Source: JAGQPD01 sp020426865
GTDB lineage: Bacteria; Planctomycetota; Planctomycetia; Pirellulales; Pirellulaceae
Direction of reading: 5' to 3'
Length of the DNA: 64,000 bases
Assembly (NCBI GenBank): GCA_041399065.1
Contig: JAWKTN010000001.1
Span: 868,001 to 932,000, forward strand
In this document: one piece after another, positions 9,514 through 18,474 of the stretch
Position numbering within the stretch: position 1 is the first letter of the stretch
How the letters are laid out: every line of letters begins with the position of its first letter
Translations under genes and position numbers: made by a program
Notes under the pieces: model-generated
Database searches by the model: none
What the model was told of the DNA's origin: nothing
The model's input: the letters and a program-made list of their open reading frames with translations, nothing else

Positions 9514-10365
9514 ATGAAGTTAACGAAGGCCGTCATCACGGCAGCTGGACCGAATCAAAACCAAGTACCGTTACAGCATCTCGTCGATTTGGATGGCGAC
9601 GAGAAAACGGCGTTGCAGATCATCATCGAAGAGGTCGTGGCGGCGGGCATTGAGGCGATCGCGATCGTAACGCAACCGGGTGATCGAGAGGCGTATGCCG
9701 AGGCGGCGGGGCAGTTCGCCGAGTTTCTCCAATTCCTGGAACAGCCGCGACCGCGAGGCTATGGCGAGGCATTGCACCGTGCGGCCGTTTTTGTTGGTGA
9801 CGATGCGTTCGTCCATCTCGTGAGTGACCACCTTTACATCAGCGGCGAAACGCGACGGTGCACGCAGCAACTTGTAGAAACAGCGCGCAAGGAACGTTGT
9901 CCGGTATCGGCCGTGCAGGCGACACACGAAGCGATGTTGCCTTACTACGGGACGATTGGCGGGCGGCGACTTGAGGGCAGTGACATCCTCTATTTGGTGG
10001 AGAGCGTCGTGGAAAAACCAACTCCCACCGAGGCAGAGCAATCGCTGTTGATCCCTGGTCTTCGCGCTGGCCGCTACCTATGTATGTTCGGCATGCATGT
10101 CCTGACGCCGGTGGTAATGGAAATCCTGGCAGCGCAATTGGCGGCCGAGCCGGACCAACGATTGTCACTATCGCCGGCGTTGTCGGTCCTAGCGACCCGT
10201 GAACGCTACTTGGCCATGGAGCTCAATGGCGCTCGCTACAACATTGGCGTCAAGTACGGTCTGCTCACCGCTCAACTGGCACTGGCGCTCAATGGTCGCG
10301 AACGCGACGAAGTGCTTGGTAGGATCATTGAACTGCTGGCGACACAACGACAGGGGGGCGCATAG
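9514..10365 (+). CDS. GalU-like nucleotidyltransferase-fold protein with altered signature
   Basis: 283 residues. The opening KAVITAAGPNQNQ, followed by IIIEEVVAAGIEAIAIVTQPG, aligns by eye to the start of bacterial UTP-glucose-1-phosphate uridylyltransferase (GalU) and related sugar nucleotidyltransferases. Later features also fit: EQPRPRGYGEALHRA (compare the QxxxLGLGHAV region), LVSDHLY where the family has GDD or similar, VVEKPTPTEA, and a GRYLCMFGMHVLTP segment. However the nucleotide-binding signature GxGTRxLPxTK at the N-terminus is replaced by GPNQNQVPLQ, losing the conserved Arg and Lys. It may be catalytically inactive or use a different nucleotide. Two bases separate its stop from the next start, so it is certainly in an operon with the kinase-pyrophosphorylase fusion and could be its regulatory or partner subunit (inference). 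Confidence 0.85.
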   Translation: MKLTKAVITAAGPNQNQVPLQHLVDLDGDEKTALQIIIEEVVAAGIEAIAIVTQPGDREAYAEAAGQFAEFLQFLEQPRPRGYGEALHRAAVFVGDDAFVHLVSDHLYISGETRRCTQQLVETARKERCPVSAVQATHEAMLPYYGTIGGRRLEGSDILYLVESVVEKPTPTEAEQSLLIPGLRAGRYLCMFGMHVLTPVVMEILAAQLAAEPDQRLSLSPALSVLATRERYLAMELNGARYNIGVKYGLLTAQLALALNGRERDEVLGRIIELLATQRQGGA

Positions 10366-10367
10366 CC

Positions 10368-13300
10368 ATGGCCCCTCACACAGTTGCTCCATCACCGCTT
10401 CGCGGCAGCCTTGCCGATGAGCTCTTGAAGACGATCCGCAGCCAGGAGCCCGACTTCCGCAACCGGTCGCTTGGCAGCATGTGTCACACTCATGGCACTT
10501 CAGAGCTGTTGGCAGCCTGCGACGTGCTCGACCGGTTCCGTCGCGATAGCGCGAATCTGTATGAACGGGTCCGGGCGTTGTTTTTTCTTCACGGCATCTA
10601 CCGATATTACCTGCCGCCGTTATTTGAAGGAACAGCTCCCGGGCGGATTTCACAGCACGGCTTACAGCACTTGCTCAATCGCCGCTTCGACGAAGCGATC
10701 GACGAATTCCGTCGTCATGCCACCCAGTATGGCACGAATGACACGGTCTGTAGTTCGCTCGCAGCGGCCTATCACAGCCTGGGATTCCAGACGTTGGCCA
10801 ACCAGGTTCGGCGCAGTGTCCGATCGGTCCGCGGCAATCAATGGATGTTTCGCATGGGTCATCCGGCGGATCACCCGTTGCGGTTGCATCCCGCACTTCT
10901 GAGGCGTGATGCGTCGTCAAATCTGTATCCATGTCTTTGCGAACGCACGCCGGTGCGGATGGACTTATCGCACAGCGGTTGGAGCGATATTTTCTTTCTG
11001 GGGATGGACTATCCGGAAGGGGCACGTGTGCTGAACATTTCAATCGACTTGGGTGTACACGGCCGTGACACTAAGCCCGCCCCTCCCATCGAGGTCTACT
11101 TGCGGGTCATCGACGAACCGGTGCTCCGACTGGCCAGTGTCGATCTGAAAGCAGCCACGACGGTGACGACCCTACGAGAAGTCTTCGATTTCGCCCGCGA
11201 TTATTTGGGATTGCTCAAAGCCGCGATCATTGCGGCGGGAATCATCCCGCCGGGCTTGGAAGGCTCCCAACAGGAGCTGGGCGCTGTCTTGGCGCGAGTT
11301 GTCGGGCCTGGTATGGGACTGGAAGTCGTCAGCACGGTTAACGACATTCCCAAGGGATCGCGTCTGGCCGTATCGACGAACCTGTTGGCGGGCATCATCG
11401 CCGTCTGCATGCGTGCGACCCGACAGGTCGCCTCGTTGACCGGACCGCTCTCGGAGGCCGAGCGACGGTTGGTAGCGGCCCGAGCGATCTTGGGCGAATG
11501 GATCGGCGGATCGGGCGGCGGGTGGCAGGATTCTGGCGGTGTTTGGCCGGGCATCAAGTTGATCGAAGGCCAGGCGGCCGGTCCAGACGATCCCGAACAC
11601 GGCATCAGTCGTGGACGCCTCTTGCCCAATCACACGATCTGTGACGAGCACGATATTGCTCTTCGTCAGCGACAAGCACTGTGCGACAGCCTCGTGCTCG
11701 TGCATGGTGGGATGGCGCAGGACGTCGGGCCGATCTTGCAAATGGTTACGGAGAAGTATTTGACCCGCAGCGATCGACCGTGGAAAGGCCGCCTACGGGC
11801 GACCGAACTACTCGATGACATCCTCGACTCGCTCCGCCGGGGTGATGTCCGCGCTTTGGCATCGGCGACGACGACCAATTTTGAACAACCGATTCAGACG
11901 ATCATCCCGTGGGCGTGCAATCATTATACGCAGACGCTGATTGATGGCGCGCGCCAACGTTTTGGCGACGATTTCTGGGGCTTTCTCATGCTGGGCGGGA
12001 TGTCCGGCGGCGGCATGGGCTTTTTCTTTGCCCCTCGTGTCCGTGCGCTGGCGGTACCTTTCTTACTGCAGTTGATGCGCACGAATAAATCGCAATTGGG
12101 ATCCGCCCTACCCTTTGCGATGGAGCCGGTCGTTTACGATTTCGCGATAAATGACTCCGGCACGTCAGCGACGATCTCCACTGAACGGCCTCTGATGCCC
12201 AGCGGATACTATCCATTGGTGGCCCCTGATTGGCTACGGCAGAAACCGCACGAGTTGAGTCCACAACGTCGTGCTGAGATTTCGCTCGTCGCCAGCGAGA
12301 CGGCGACTGACGGCCGACTAGAAAAGGCCGCCAATCAGTTGCTTTCCAGCCTTTTGCCGCAACATTCGGTCGAGCAGGATACGCGACAGACTTTACAGAA
12401 ACTGCTTGTCGAAAACGGATTTGACGAAGAGCTTCATGAGCGGATTCGTCACGACCTGCGGACCGGGCGAATCGGCTTGGCGCAGAACCGTCTGCCGGCC
12501 AGTACGACTGTCGAAGACGTCTTGGAAAAAGACGTCCTGACGCTCGATGACCGCCACGCCGATCAGCAAGCCATCGACATCGGGTCGCAAGCAATCGCCA
12601 GCGGCGAGGTGGCGATTGTGTCGTTGGCCGCGGGTGCCGGGAGCCGCTGGACACATGGCGCAGGTGTCGTCAAGGCACTTCATCCATTCCATCGATTTGG
12701 TGGCAAGTACCGCAACTTTATCGAGGTTCACCTGGCCAAGGGGCAAAGAATCGCACAACAATTCGGCACCATGGCCCCGCACGTGGTGACGACCAGCTAC
12801 CTCACGCACGACCCGATCGCCGATTGGCTTGAACGGTCCCATCTCCAGGACGCACGCCAATCGATTTATCTGTCGCGAGGTCGATCCGTTGGACTGCGAA
12901 TGATACCCATGTCGCGTGACCTGCGTTTTGCCTGGAATGAAACGACGCAACAGCTGTTAGACGAGCAGGCCCAAAAGGTGCGAGAGAGCCTCCATGGTGC
13001 CTTGATCCAGTGGGCTGAGCACACGGGATGCGGTTCCGACTACACCGACAACGTGCCACTGCAGTGTCTTCATCCTGTCGGTCATTGGTTTGAGATGCCC
13101 AACATGCTGCGTAACGGAACATTTCGGCAATTGTTGGCGGACCGACCGCAGCTGAAGTACCTGATGCTACACAACATCGACACGCTGGGAGCCGGCATCG
13201 ATCCTTTGCCACTGGGAACGCACATCCGTAGTGCCGCATGCCTGTCATTCGAAGTCATTAGCCGCCGCATCGACGATCGCGGTGGCGGTTTGGCACGCGT

Positions 13301-13733
13301 CAACGGACAGGTGCGTCTGCTCGAAAGCCTTGCGATGCCGCGCGAGGAGGACGAATGCAAACTGACGTATTACAACTCCATGACTACCTGGATTAGCATT
13401 GACGCCCTGCTCGCCGCCATGCGACTGGATCGCGATTCCTTGGGTGACGCCAACCTGGTCGCTGGCGCCGTGCGTCGAATGAGTATGCGGCTGCCGACGT
13501 ACATCACGATCAAGGATGTCAAACGACGCTGGGGCCACGGGCAGGAGGACATCTTCCCGGTTTCGCAATTCGAGAAACTATGGGGGGATATGAGCAGTCT
13601 GCCGGAGCTGCCATGCAATTTCTTCGTCGTCCCACGTGCACGCGGACAGCAGCTGAAGGAACAAGCACAGCTGGACGGCTGGCTCAACGACGGTTCGGCC
13701 GACTACGTCGATCGGCGATGCCTCTGGGGCTAG
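10368..13733 (+). CDS. Fusion of fucokinase-like GHMP domain and UDPGP-type pyrophosphorylase-like domain
   Basis: 1121 residues. An N-terminal helical part (1-160) is unrecognised. Residues about 190-560 resemble the sugar-kinase half of L-fucokinase/Fkp: DIPKGSRLAVSTNL at 326-339 sits where the ATP loop PKGSGLGTSS is expected but is degenerate; GGSGGGWQDSGGVWPGIKL (380-398) matches the GGGWQD segment; and LGGMSGGGMGFFFAP (542-556) matches the C-terminal glycine loop. Residues about 720-1080 resemble the UDPGP family: VSLAAGAGSRW (751-761), HRFGGKYRNFIEVH, YLMLHNIDTLGAG (931-943) and GGGLARVNGQVRLLE. Salvage of a sugar to its UDP-sugar in one chain is the simplest inference, paralleling Bacteroides Fkp and plant FKGP but with the kinase placed first. 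Operon with the GalU-like gene. The substrate is unknown. Confidence 0.82.
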   Translation: MAPHTVAPSPLRGSLADELLKTIRSQEPDFRNRSLGSMCHTHGTSELLAACDVLDRFRRDSANLYERVRALFFLHGIYRYYLPPLFEGTAPGRISQHGLQHLLNRRFDEAIDEFRRHATQYGTNDTVCSSLAAAYHSLGFQTLANQVRRSVRSVRGNQWMFRMGHPADHPLRLHPALLRRDASSNLYPCLCERTPVRMDLSHSGWSDIFFLGMDYPEGARVLNISIDLGVHGRDTKPAPPIEVYLRVIDEPVLRLASVDLKAATTVTTLREVFDFARDYLGLLKAAIIAAGIIPPGLEGSQQELGAVLARVVGPGMGLEVVSTVNDIPKGSRLAVSTNLLAGIIAVCMRATRQVASLTGPLSEAERRLVAARAILGEWIGGSGGGWQDSGGVWPGIKLIEGQAAGPDDPEHGISRGRLLPNHTICDEHDIALRQRQALCDSLVLVHGGMAQDVGPILQMVTEKYLTRSDRPWKGRLRATELLDDILDSLRRGDVRALASATTTNFEQPIQTIIPWACNHYTQTLIDGARQRFGDDFWGFLMLGGMSGGGMGFFFAPRVRALAVPFLLQLMRTNKSQLGSALPFAMEPVVYDFAINDSGTSATISTERPLMPSGYYPLVAPDWLRQKPHELSPQRRAEISLVASETATDGRLEKAANQLLSSLLPQHSVEQDTRQTLQKLLVENGFDEELHERIRHDLRTGRIGLAQNRLPASTTVEDVLEKDVLTLDDRHADQQAIDIGSQAIASGEVAIVSLAAGAGSRWTHGAGVVKALHPFHRFGGKYRNFIEVHLAKGQRIAQQFGTMAPHVVTTSYLTHDPIADWLERSHLQDARQSIYLSRGRSVGLRMIPMSRDLRFAWNETTQQLLDEQAQKVRESLHGALIQWAEHTGCGSDYTDNVPLQCLHPVGHWFEMPNMLRNGTFRQLLADRPQLKYLMLHNIDTLGAGIDPLPLGTHIRSAACLSFEVISRRIDDRGGGLARVNGQVRLLESLAMPREEDECKLTYYNSMTTWISIDALLAAMRLDRDSLGDANLVAGAVRRMSMRLPTYITIKDVKRRWGHGQEDIFPVSQFEKLWGDMSSLPELPCNFFVVPRARGQQLKEQAQLDGWLNDGSADYVDRRCLWG

Positions 13734-13848
13734 GAACTGTCGCGTCCCGTTGTCGGAGATCCCTGCCTGCTTCGGCAACTTGACTCATGCTGCCGAACAT
13801 CTTACCCTACGTTTCGTGTAGATTATCTTCGATTAGGAATCCAGCATT

Positions 13849-15120
13849 ATGTCTATTGCGATACATCGCCGTCATTTCTTGGCGACCACTGCGTCTGCCT
13901 GCGCCGCACCTTCCCTGTTGTGGGCTGCCGCAGAAGGGCCGCGAAAGAAGATTGCATTTTTGGGAACGGAAGTCCGCCAGCACTCGCACGCTCAACATTT
14001 TCTCGATCGACTGACGCAGGGCTACGCATGGCAAAGCAACTGGACCGCACCGCGCGTCGATGTGGCGTCGGTCTATATTGATCAGTTCCCCGATGGCGAT
14101 CTGGCTCGGCATCGCATCGAAAAACACAAACTCAAACAATTCCCGTCAATCACGGAAGCCTTGACTCTGGGGGGCGACAAACTGGCCGTCGATGGCGTCG
14201 TCATCATCGCCGAACACGGCGACTACCCTCGCAACGATAAGGGCCAAACCCGTTACCCGCGCTATCGCTGGTTCAAGGAAGTGACCGATGTGTTTGTCGA
14301 TAGCGGCCGCTCGGTACCAGTATTCAATGACAAGCATCTTTCCACATCGTGGGACGAGTGCCAGGAGATGGTCGATCTATCGAAACAGCTGGGGTTCGCT
14401 TTCCAGGCTGGGTCGTCGCTGCCAGTGACCTGGCGACTACCGCAATTCGATTTGCCCTATCATTGTCAGCTTAAAGAAAGTGTCTGCGTCGCCTATGGCG
14501 GCGTCGACAGTTATGACTTCCATGCCTTGGAGACCGCGCAGTGCATGTCGGAACGGCGAGCGGGCGGGGAGGTCGGCATTCGATCAGTGCATGCGGTGCG
14601 AGGACCAAAGCTTTGGGAATTGTTGGATGATCCGCAACACGCCCGTACGCAACAGCTGATGGTTGCAGCGTTGACTCGCAGCCATAACCTTCCCGTCGAG
14701 GGGGGCTTTCCCACCGCCGCCGTCACCTACGAATGGGCGCGCAATGCCCTCCCCGACACGATCGCCTACTTCATCGAACACTTGGACAGCTTTCGCACGA
14801 CCATTTTCCTGACAGCCATTCAGGATTTCAACTACGCCGGGTATCTTTCCGATACCAACGAAATCGTCTCCTGTCAAATGTACCTACCCATGCCCGGCCA
14901 CGGTTCCACCACGGCCGACTTTTTCACGCCCTTGGTCCGACACATCGAATCGATGATCATCACGGGCCAGTCACCCTATCCGGTTGAACGAACGCTTTTG
15001 ACCTCGGGAATGGTGATTGGTGGTGTCGATTCGTTGCACCAAGGTCAAATCAAAATCGATACACCCGAAATGAGGGTCGCCTATGAAGCACCCGAAGAAT
15101 CGCAATTCTGGCGAGTCTAA
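13849..15120 (+). CDS. Tat-exported protein of unknown function
   Basis: 423 residues from the ATG at 13849, with AGGA about 12 bases upstream. The N-terminus HRRHFLATTASACAAPSLLW is a twin-arginine signal ending near AAA. The mature protein begins KKIAFLGTEVRQHSHAQHFLDRL, a beta-strand/loop start like a Rossmann fold but without GxGxxG. Conserved-looking stretches are VDGVVIIAEHGDYPRN, SVPVFNDKHLS, GSSLPVTWR and a C-terminal VQIK-like strand. It is not a Gfo/Idh/MocA oxidoreductase by motif, though it is of similar length and such proteins in planctomycetes also carry Tat signals. Product unassigned; periplasmic location is well supported. Its stop is 120 bases before the exported hydrolase gene, separated by two palindromic repeats, so cotranscription is possible but not shown. 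Confidence 0.85.
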   Translation: MSIAIHRRHFLATTASACAAPSLLWAAAEGPRKKIAFLGTEVRQHSHAQHFLDRLTQGYAWQSNWTAPRVDVASVYIDQFPDGDLARHRIEKHKLKQFPSITEALTLGGDKLAVDGVVIIAEHGDYPRNDKGQTRYPRYRWFKEVTDVFVDSGRSVPVFNDKHLSTSWDECQEMVDLSKQLGFAFQAGSSLPVTWRLPQFDLPYHCQLKESVCVAYGGVDSYDFHALETAQCMSERRAGGEVGIRSVHAVRGPKLWELLDDPQHARTQQLMVAALTRSHNLPVEGGFPTAAVTYEWARNALPDTIAYFIEHLDSFRTTIFLTAIQDFNYAGYLSDTNEIVSCQMYLPMPGHGSTTADFFTPLVRHIESMIITGQSPYPVERTLLTSGMVIGGVDSLHQGQIKIDTPEMRVAYEAPEESQFWRV

Positions 15121-15124
15121 TGTC

Positions 15125-15169
15125 ACACGGATGTCCCAGCCGCCTAATGTTACACGGCTGTCCCAGCCG
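15125..15169. repeat. Dispersed palindromic repeat, two tandem copies
   Basis: Two units lie 27 bases apart: an imperfect one (CGGATGTCCCAGCCG, 15128-15142) and a perfect one (CGGCTGTCCCAGCCG, 15155-15169), in the opposite orientation to the copy at 1820. They sit just after the stop of the upstream gene. Read as protein in the frame of the next gene they give HGCPSR twice, which would add a spurious 40-residue N-terminus to the hydrolase. Confidence 0.8.
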
Positions 15170-15239
15170 CTTCGCCCCCCACAAACCAACATCGACACGA
15201 CGTACCAACTCGGCGCACCCCGACCCCAAGAGGACGACA

Positions 15240-16232
15240 ATGAAAATCCCCGCCCGTCGACGCTGGTGTTGTTTCCTTTCCGTGATGCTACCTCTGGCAA
15301 TCACTGCGAGTGTTTTCGCCGCGCCAGATACTCGCAGCGAACGGCCGCTTGCCGAACGGGTCGAAGAGCACTTCACAACGAATCCCACTGACGATACAAA
15401 GATCCATTATGTCTCCCTGGGTGAAGGCCCCCTGCTGGTCATGATTCACGGGTTTCCCGACTTCTGGTACAGCTGGGCGGATCAAATGGAGACTCTCAGC
15501 AGCCAATTTCGTTGCGTCGCCATCGATTGCCGTGGTTACAACCAAAGTGACAAGCCACAGGACGTGGCCAGCTACGACATGTCGTTGTTGATGGGCGATA
15601 TCTCAGCGGTCATTGAAGACTGTGGCGCCAAACATGCCACGATCGTTGGCCATGACTGGGGAGGTGCCATCGCATGGTCACTGGCACTCACACATCCAGA
15701 TCAGGTCGATCACTTGATCGTCTGCAATCTCCCGCATCCGCGGGGATTGAAGCGTGAGTTGCTGATCAACGATCAGCATCGTGCCAACACGCAGTATGCC
15801 CGTGACTTCCAGAACTCGGAAGCCCATAAGCTACTCACCGCCAACGGACTGGTCCAGATCCTCCGCGGATTAGCCAAGCGTCCCTGGTCGGAAAAAAAGC
15901 AAGCGGCATATCGTCAGGCGTTTGAACGTTCGGACTTCAATGGCATGCTCAATTATTACCGCCGCAACTACAACCCGGAACTCAAGGAAAAGGCACCGTT
16001 GCCCTACGTCGATGACGAACCCGTGGTCAAAGCCAAGATGCCGGTGTTGATGTTTCACGGGTTGCAAGACACAGCCCTGCATCATCATGCACTGAATGAG
16101 ACCTGGGAGTGGGTCGAGAAAGATCTTACGATCGTTACCGTTCCCGACGCGGGCCACTGGGTACATCACGACGCACCCGAATTGGTTTCAGGCACAATGT
16201 CGGACTGGCTGCAACGACGACTAGAACGCTGA
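15240..16232 (+). CDS. Exported alpha/beta hydrolase, epoxide hydrolase / haloalkane dehalogenase type
   Basis: 330 residues from the ATG at 15240, which has AAGAGGA 6 bases upstream. The frame also runs back to 15120, but that part is palindromic repeat DNA. A signal peptide (MKIPARRRWCCFLSVMLPLA ending SVFAAP) is present. Catalytic features are: oxyanion-region HGFPDFWYSW, the nucleophile elbow GHDWGG with Asp as nucleophile, FHGLQDTALH with a likely acid Asp, and GHWVHHD with the catalytic His. Asp in GHDWGG is typical of soluble epoxide hydrolases, haloalkane dehalogenases and fluoroacetate dehalogenases. The HGFPDFWYSW form favours epoxide hydrolase. Substrate unknown; the signal peptide places it outside the cytoplasm. 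Confidence 0.92.
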   Translation: MKIPARRRWCCFLSVMLPLAITASVFAAPDTRSERPLAERVEEHFTTNPTDDTKIHYVSLGEGPLLVMIHGFPDFWYSWADQMETLSSQFRCVAIDCRGYNQSDKPQDVASYDMSLLMGDISAVIEDCGAKHATIVGHDWGGAIAWSLALTHPDQVDHLIVCNLPHPRGLKRELLINDQHRANTQYARDFQNSEAHKLLTANGLVQILRGLAKRPWSEKKQAAYRQAFERSDFNGMLNYYRRNYNPELKEKAPLPYVDDEPVVKAKMPVLMFHGLQDTALHHHALNETWEWVEKDLTIVTVPDAGHWVHHDAPELVSGTMSDWLQRRLER

Positions 16233-16249
16233 TTCGAAGCGCTCTCACA

Positions 16250-17515
16250 TCACGACCCCATCAGCTGCCGCAGTTCCTCGCCTAATATGGCCATCCCTTC
16301 GCGGACTGTCTTCTCCGGCATGGAAAACGTCAATCGAATGCATTGATGGGCGTGATCCCACGGTTCTTCCAACCCAAAGAAAAAGTATTCGCCGGGCACA
16401 ATCAGCACGCCGCGTTGCTTGAGACGCTGGTACAACTCGGCGGTTGCGATCGGGAGGTCCGGGAACCACAACCAAAGAAACAGCGCCCCTTCGCTGGAAT
16501 GGACTCGCCAAGTCCCAGGCGGCAACAGTTCCTGTAGCCACTGAAGCGCTTGACGTGACTTTTGTTGATAGAACGGCCGAATCGTCTGTTGGCAAATGCC
16601 GAGTAGTTCATCATTCTCCACCAATGGTGTGACCAACACTTGGCCGATATTACCGTTGGCCAGACCGACGACGGCATTCATCGAGTTAATGGCCGCGGTG
16701 ATGCCCGTCGGTCCAACCACGATCCCCGTCCGCGTACCTGGCAAGCCCAGTTTGGATAGGCTGAACGTGAGTACGATGTGCGCATCCCAAATTGGCGTGA
16801 CTTGATCGAACACGATATTGGGAAACGGAGCGCCGTAGGCATTGTCGATCACTAAGGGAATGCGGTGCTGTTTGGCTAAATCGCTGAGCCGGCGGACTTC
16901 ATCGTCGGTCAATACATTTCCCGAAGGATTGGTGGGGCGCGAAACACAAATTAATCCCGTATCGTCGTTGATAGGGAGTTCATCAAAATTGACGCGATAC
17001 TTGAATGTCACGTCATCGAGCATGTCTAGTTGCGGTTTTGCTGCGCGGAACGTTGGACCAGTTGCTGATTGATTCGCGTAGCCGATGTATTCCGGAGAGA
17101 CCGGCAGCAGCACATGTTTGCGGTGCCCGCTTTCGAATTCACCGGCCAACAGGTTAAATAAATAAAAGAACGCGGTTTGTCCGCCGTTGGTGACGGCGAT
17201 GTTTTGCGGCGTGATGTCCCAGCCACAGTGCCGGTTGAACATATCGGCAAGTGCGCGCAGAAAACTTGGGTTGCCGCGGCACGGATCGTAGTTGGCCAGC
17301 ATTCGATCGAAACGCTGGGGTTCTTTATCCAGCAGTCGGCGCATTTCACGTCGCCAGATCTCGGCCACTTCGGGAATTGTCGCTGGGTTCCCTCCCCCGA
17401 GCATCCGCATATGCTCGCCACCCTCGGCCAATGCGTAACCCAAATCATCCATCAGTTGCTCGATGCCACTGCCGCCGCCCAACACACGACCAAATTTGGA
17501 AAAATCAAATTGCAT
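16250..17515 (-). CDS. avtA: Valine-pyruvate aminotransferase (AvtA family)
   Basis: 421 residues, the normal length for AvtA. The N-terminus MQFDFSKFGRVLGGGSGIEQ and LMDDLGYAL followed by RMLGGGNPATIPEVAEIW match the AvtA opening. The fold-type I aminotransferase elements are visible: NGGQTAFFYLFNLLAGEF, SPEYIGYANQ, CVSRPTNPSGNVLTDDEV, DNAYGAPFPN and the PLP lysine in FSLSKLGLPGTRTG, then RLTFSMPE near the end. The enzyme transfers amino groups between valine, alanine and their keto acids using pyridoxal phosphate in the cytoplasm. It stands alone; its stop faces the hydrolase stop 17 bases away (convergent). GGA lies close upstream of the ATG. Confidence 0.95.
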   Translation of the reverse strand: MQFDFSKFGRVLGGGSGIEQLMDDLGYALAEGGEHMRMLGGGNPATIPEVAEIWRREMRRLLDKEPQRFDRMLANYDPCRGNPSFLRALADMFNRHCGWDITPQNIAVTNGGQTAFFYLFNLLAGEFESGHRKHVLLPVSPEYIGYANQSATGPTFRAAKPQLDMLDDVTFKYRVNFDELPINDDTGLICVSRPTNPSGNVLTDDEVRRLSDLAKQHRIPLVIDNAYGAPFPNIVFDQVTPIWDAHIVLTFSLSKLGLPGTRTGIVVGPTGITAAINSMNAVVGLANGNIGQVLVTPLVENDELLGICQQTIRPFYQQKSRQALQWLQELLPPGTWRVHSSEGALFLWLWFPDLPIATAELYQRLKQRGVLIVPGEYFFFGLEEPWDHAHQCIRLTFSMPEKTVREGMAILGEELRQLMGS

Positions 17516-17626
17516 AAGTCCGTCATACCCTGCGCATTGGAGCAGCGGGATGCTCTTTTGAAGTCAAATACCGGTACGAAACCGAGATTCTACCAGATGC
17601 GGAGGCACCATCGGTTGGAGCAAGGT

Positions 17627-18241
17627 TTACTTTTGGGCAAACACTTCCGCGACTGGAACTTGGAAACCCGGTAGCAGGATTGAATGGGCACTGTTTTGGC
17701 CACAATAACGGTGTTCGACCGAGTACTCGATTTCGTTGGCCGGCAGGGACAACACTAGGATGGTTTTCGAACTTGGTTCGATGATCCAGTACTCGGCAAT
17801 CCCGGCTCTTGCGTATTCGCTTCGTTTTGTGACAAGGTCGCGATGGGGATCGTCGTCGCTCACGACTTCGATAACGAAATCGGCTCCGGTCCAATACTTC
17901 ACACCACGTTTCGCTTGGTTTGCGGTTGATAAAAAAACGACATCGGGTTCTCGGAACTTTCCTTCCCACAGCTGGATGCGCAATGGAGCGAATAGGACAA
18001 TACCGAGCTGATGTGTGGACACGAAAGCTTTCAACGAATCGTAGAGATAGGCGGCAATCAACTGATGCAACTCCGTGGGCATCGGCAAGACCTCCACTCT
18101 TCCGTCCGACAGTTCCACCAATCGATTGCTATTTAGCTCGAGATAATCATCGACCGACCAATTCCCTTGATTGGGAAACAGGTGTGCTATTTCCCAAGCG
18201 GGTTGTCCGGCATCGTCGTGAGCTCTCAAATGGGACGACAT
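17627..18241 (-). CDS. Uma2 family (DUF820) restriction-endonuclease-fold protein
   Basis: 204 residues from the ATG at 18239-18241, with GGGGAGAA about 9 bases upstream. A longer frame to 18454 lacks a ribosome site. The Uma2 pattern is clear: WSVDDYLELNSNRLVELSDGRVEVLPMPTELH, LRIQLWEGKFREPDVVFLS, TGADFVIEVVSDDDPHRDLVTKRSEYARAGIAEYWIIEP. PD-(D/E)xK-type residues are present (Glu in VELSDG, Asp in EPDVVF, Glu-Val in VIEVVS with Lys in VTKRSEY). These proteins have the nuclease fold and are common in planctomycetes and cyanobacteria, often in many copies; the biological role is unproven. Monocistronic here. Confidence 0.93.
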   Translation of the reverse strand: MSSHLRAHDDAGQPAWEIAHLFPNQGNWSVDDYLELNSNRLVELSDGRVEVLPMPTELHQLIAAYLYDSLKAFVSTHQLGIVLFAPLRIQLWEGKFREPDVVFLSTANQAKRGVKYWTGADFVIEVVSDDDPHRDLVTKRSEYARAGIAEYWIIEPSSKTILVLSLPANEIEYSVEHRYCGQNSAHSILLPGFQVPVAEVFAQK

Positions 18242-18474
18242 GAACCAACGATTCTCCCCAAATGCTTCGCTATTGTCCCGGTCACAGGTAGAAGACGACC
18301 TAGCTAAGTCTACTCGAACGAGACGAGCATGTCCACGGACGCGCACGCTGCGATTGGCTCCCGTAACGCGACAGTGAGCAGCTGTCGAGATGGCTTGCGG
18401 TTGCGAATGGATACAGGATATCAGATCGTCCCGTATCGTCTTGAAGGCGGCCAAGTCATCCGGCTAGTCACCAA

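Noticed and set aside
15120..15239. A 40-residue N-terminal extension of the hydrolase (starts MSHGCPSRLMLHGCPSR)
   Set aside because: It is a translation of two palindromic repeats, and the ATG at 15240 has a strong ribosome site and a signal peptide.
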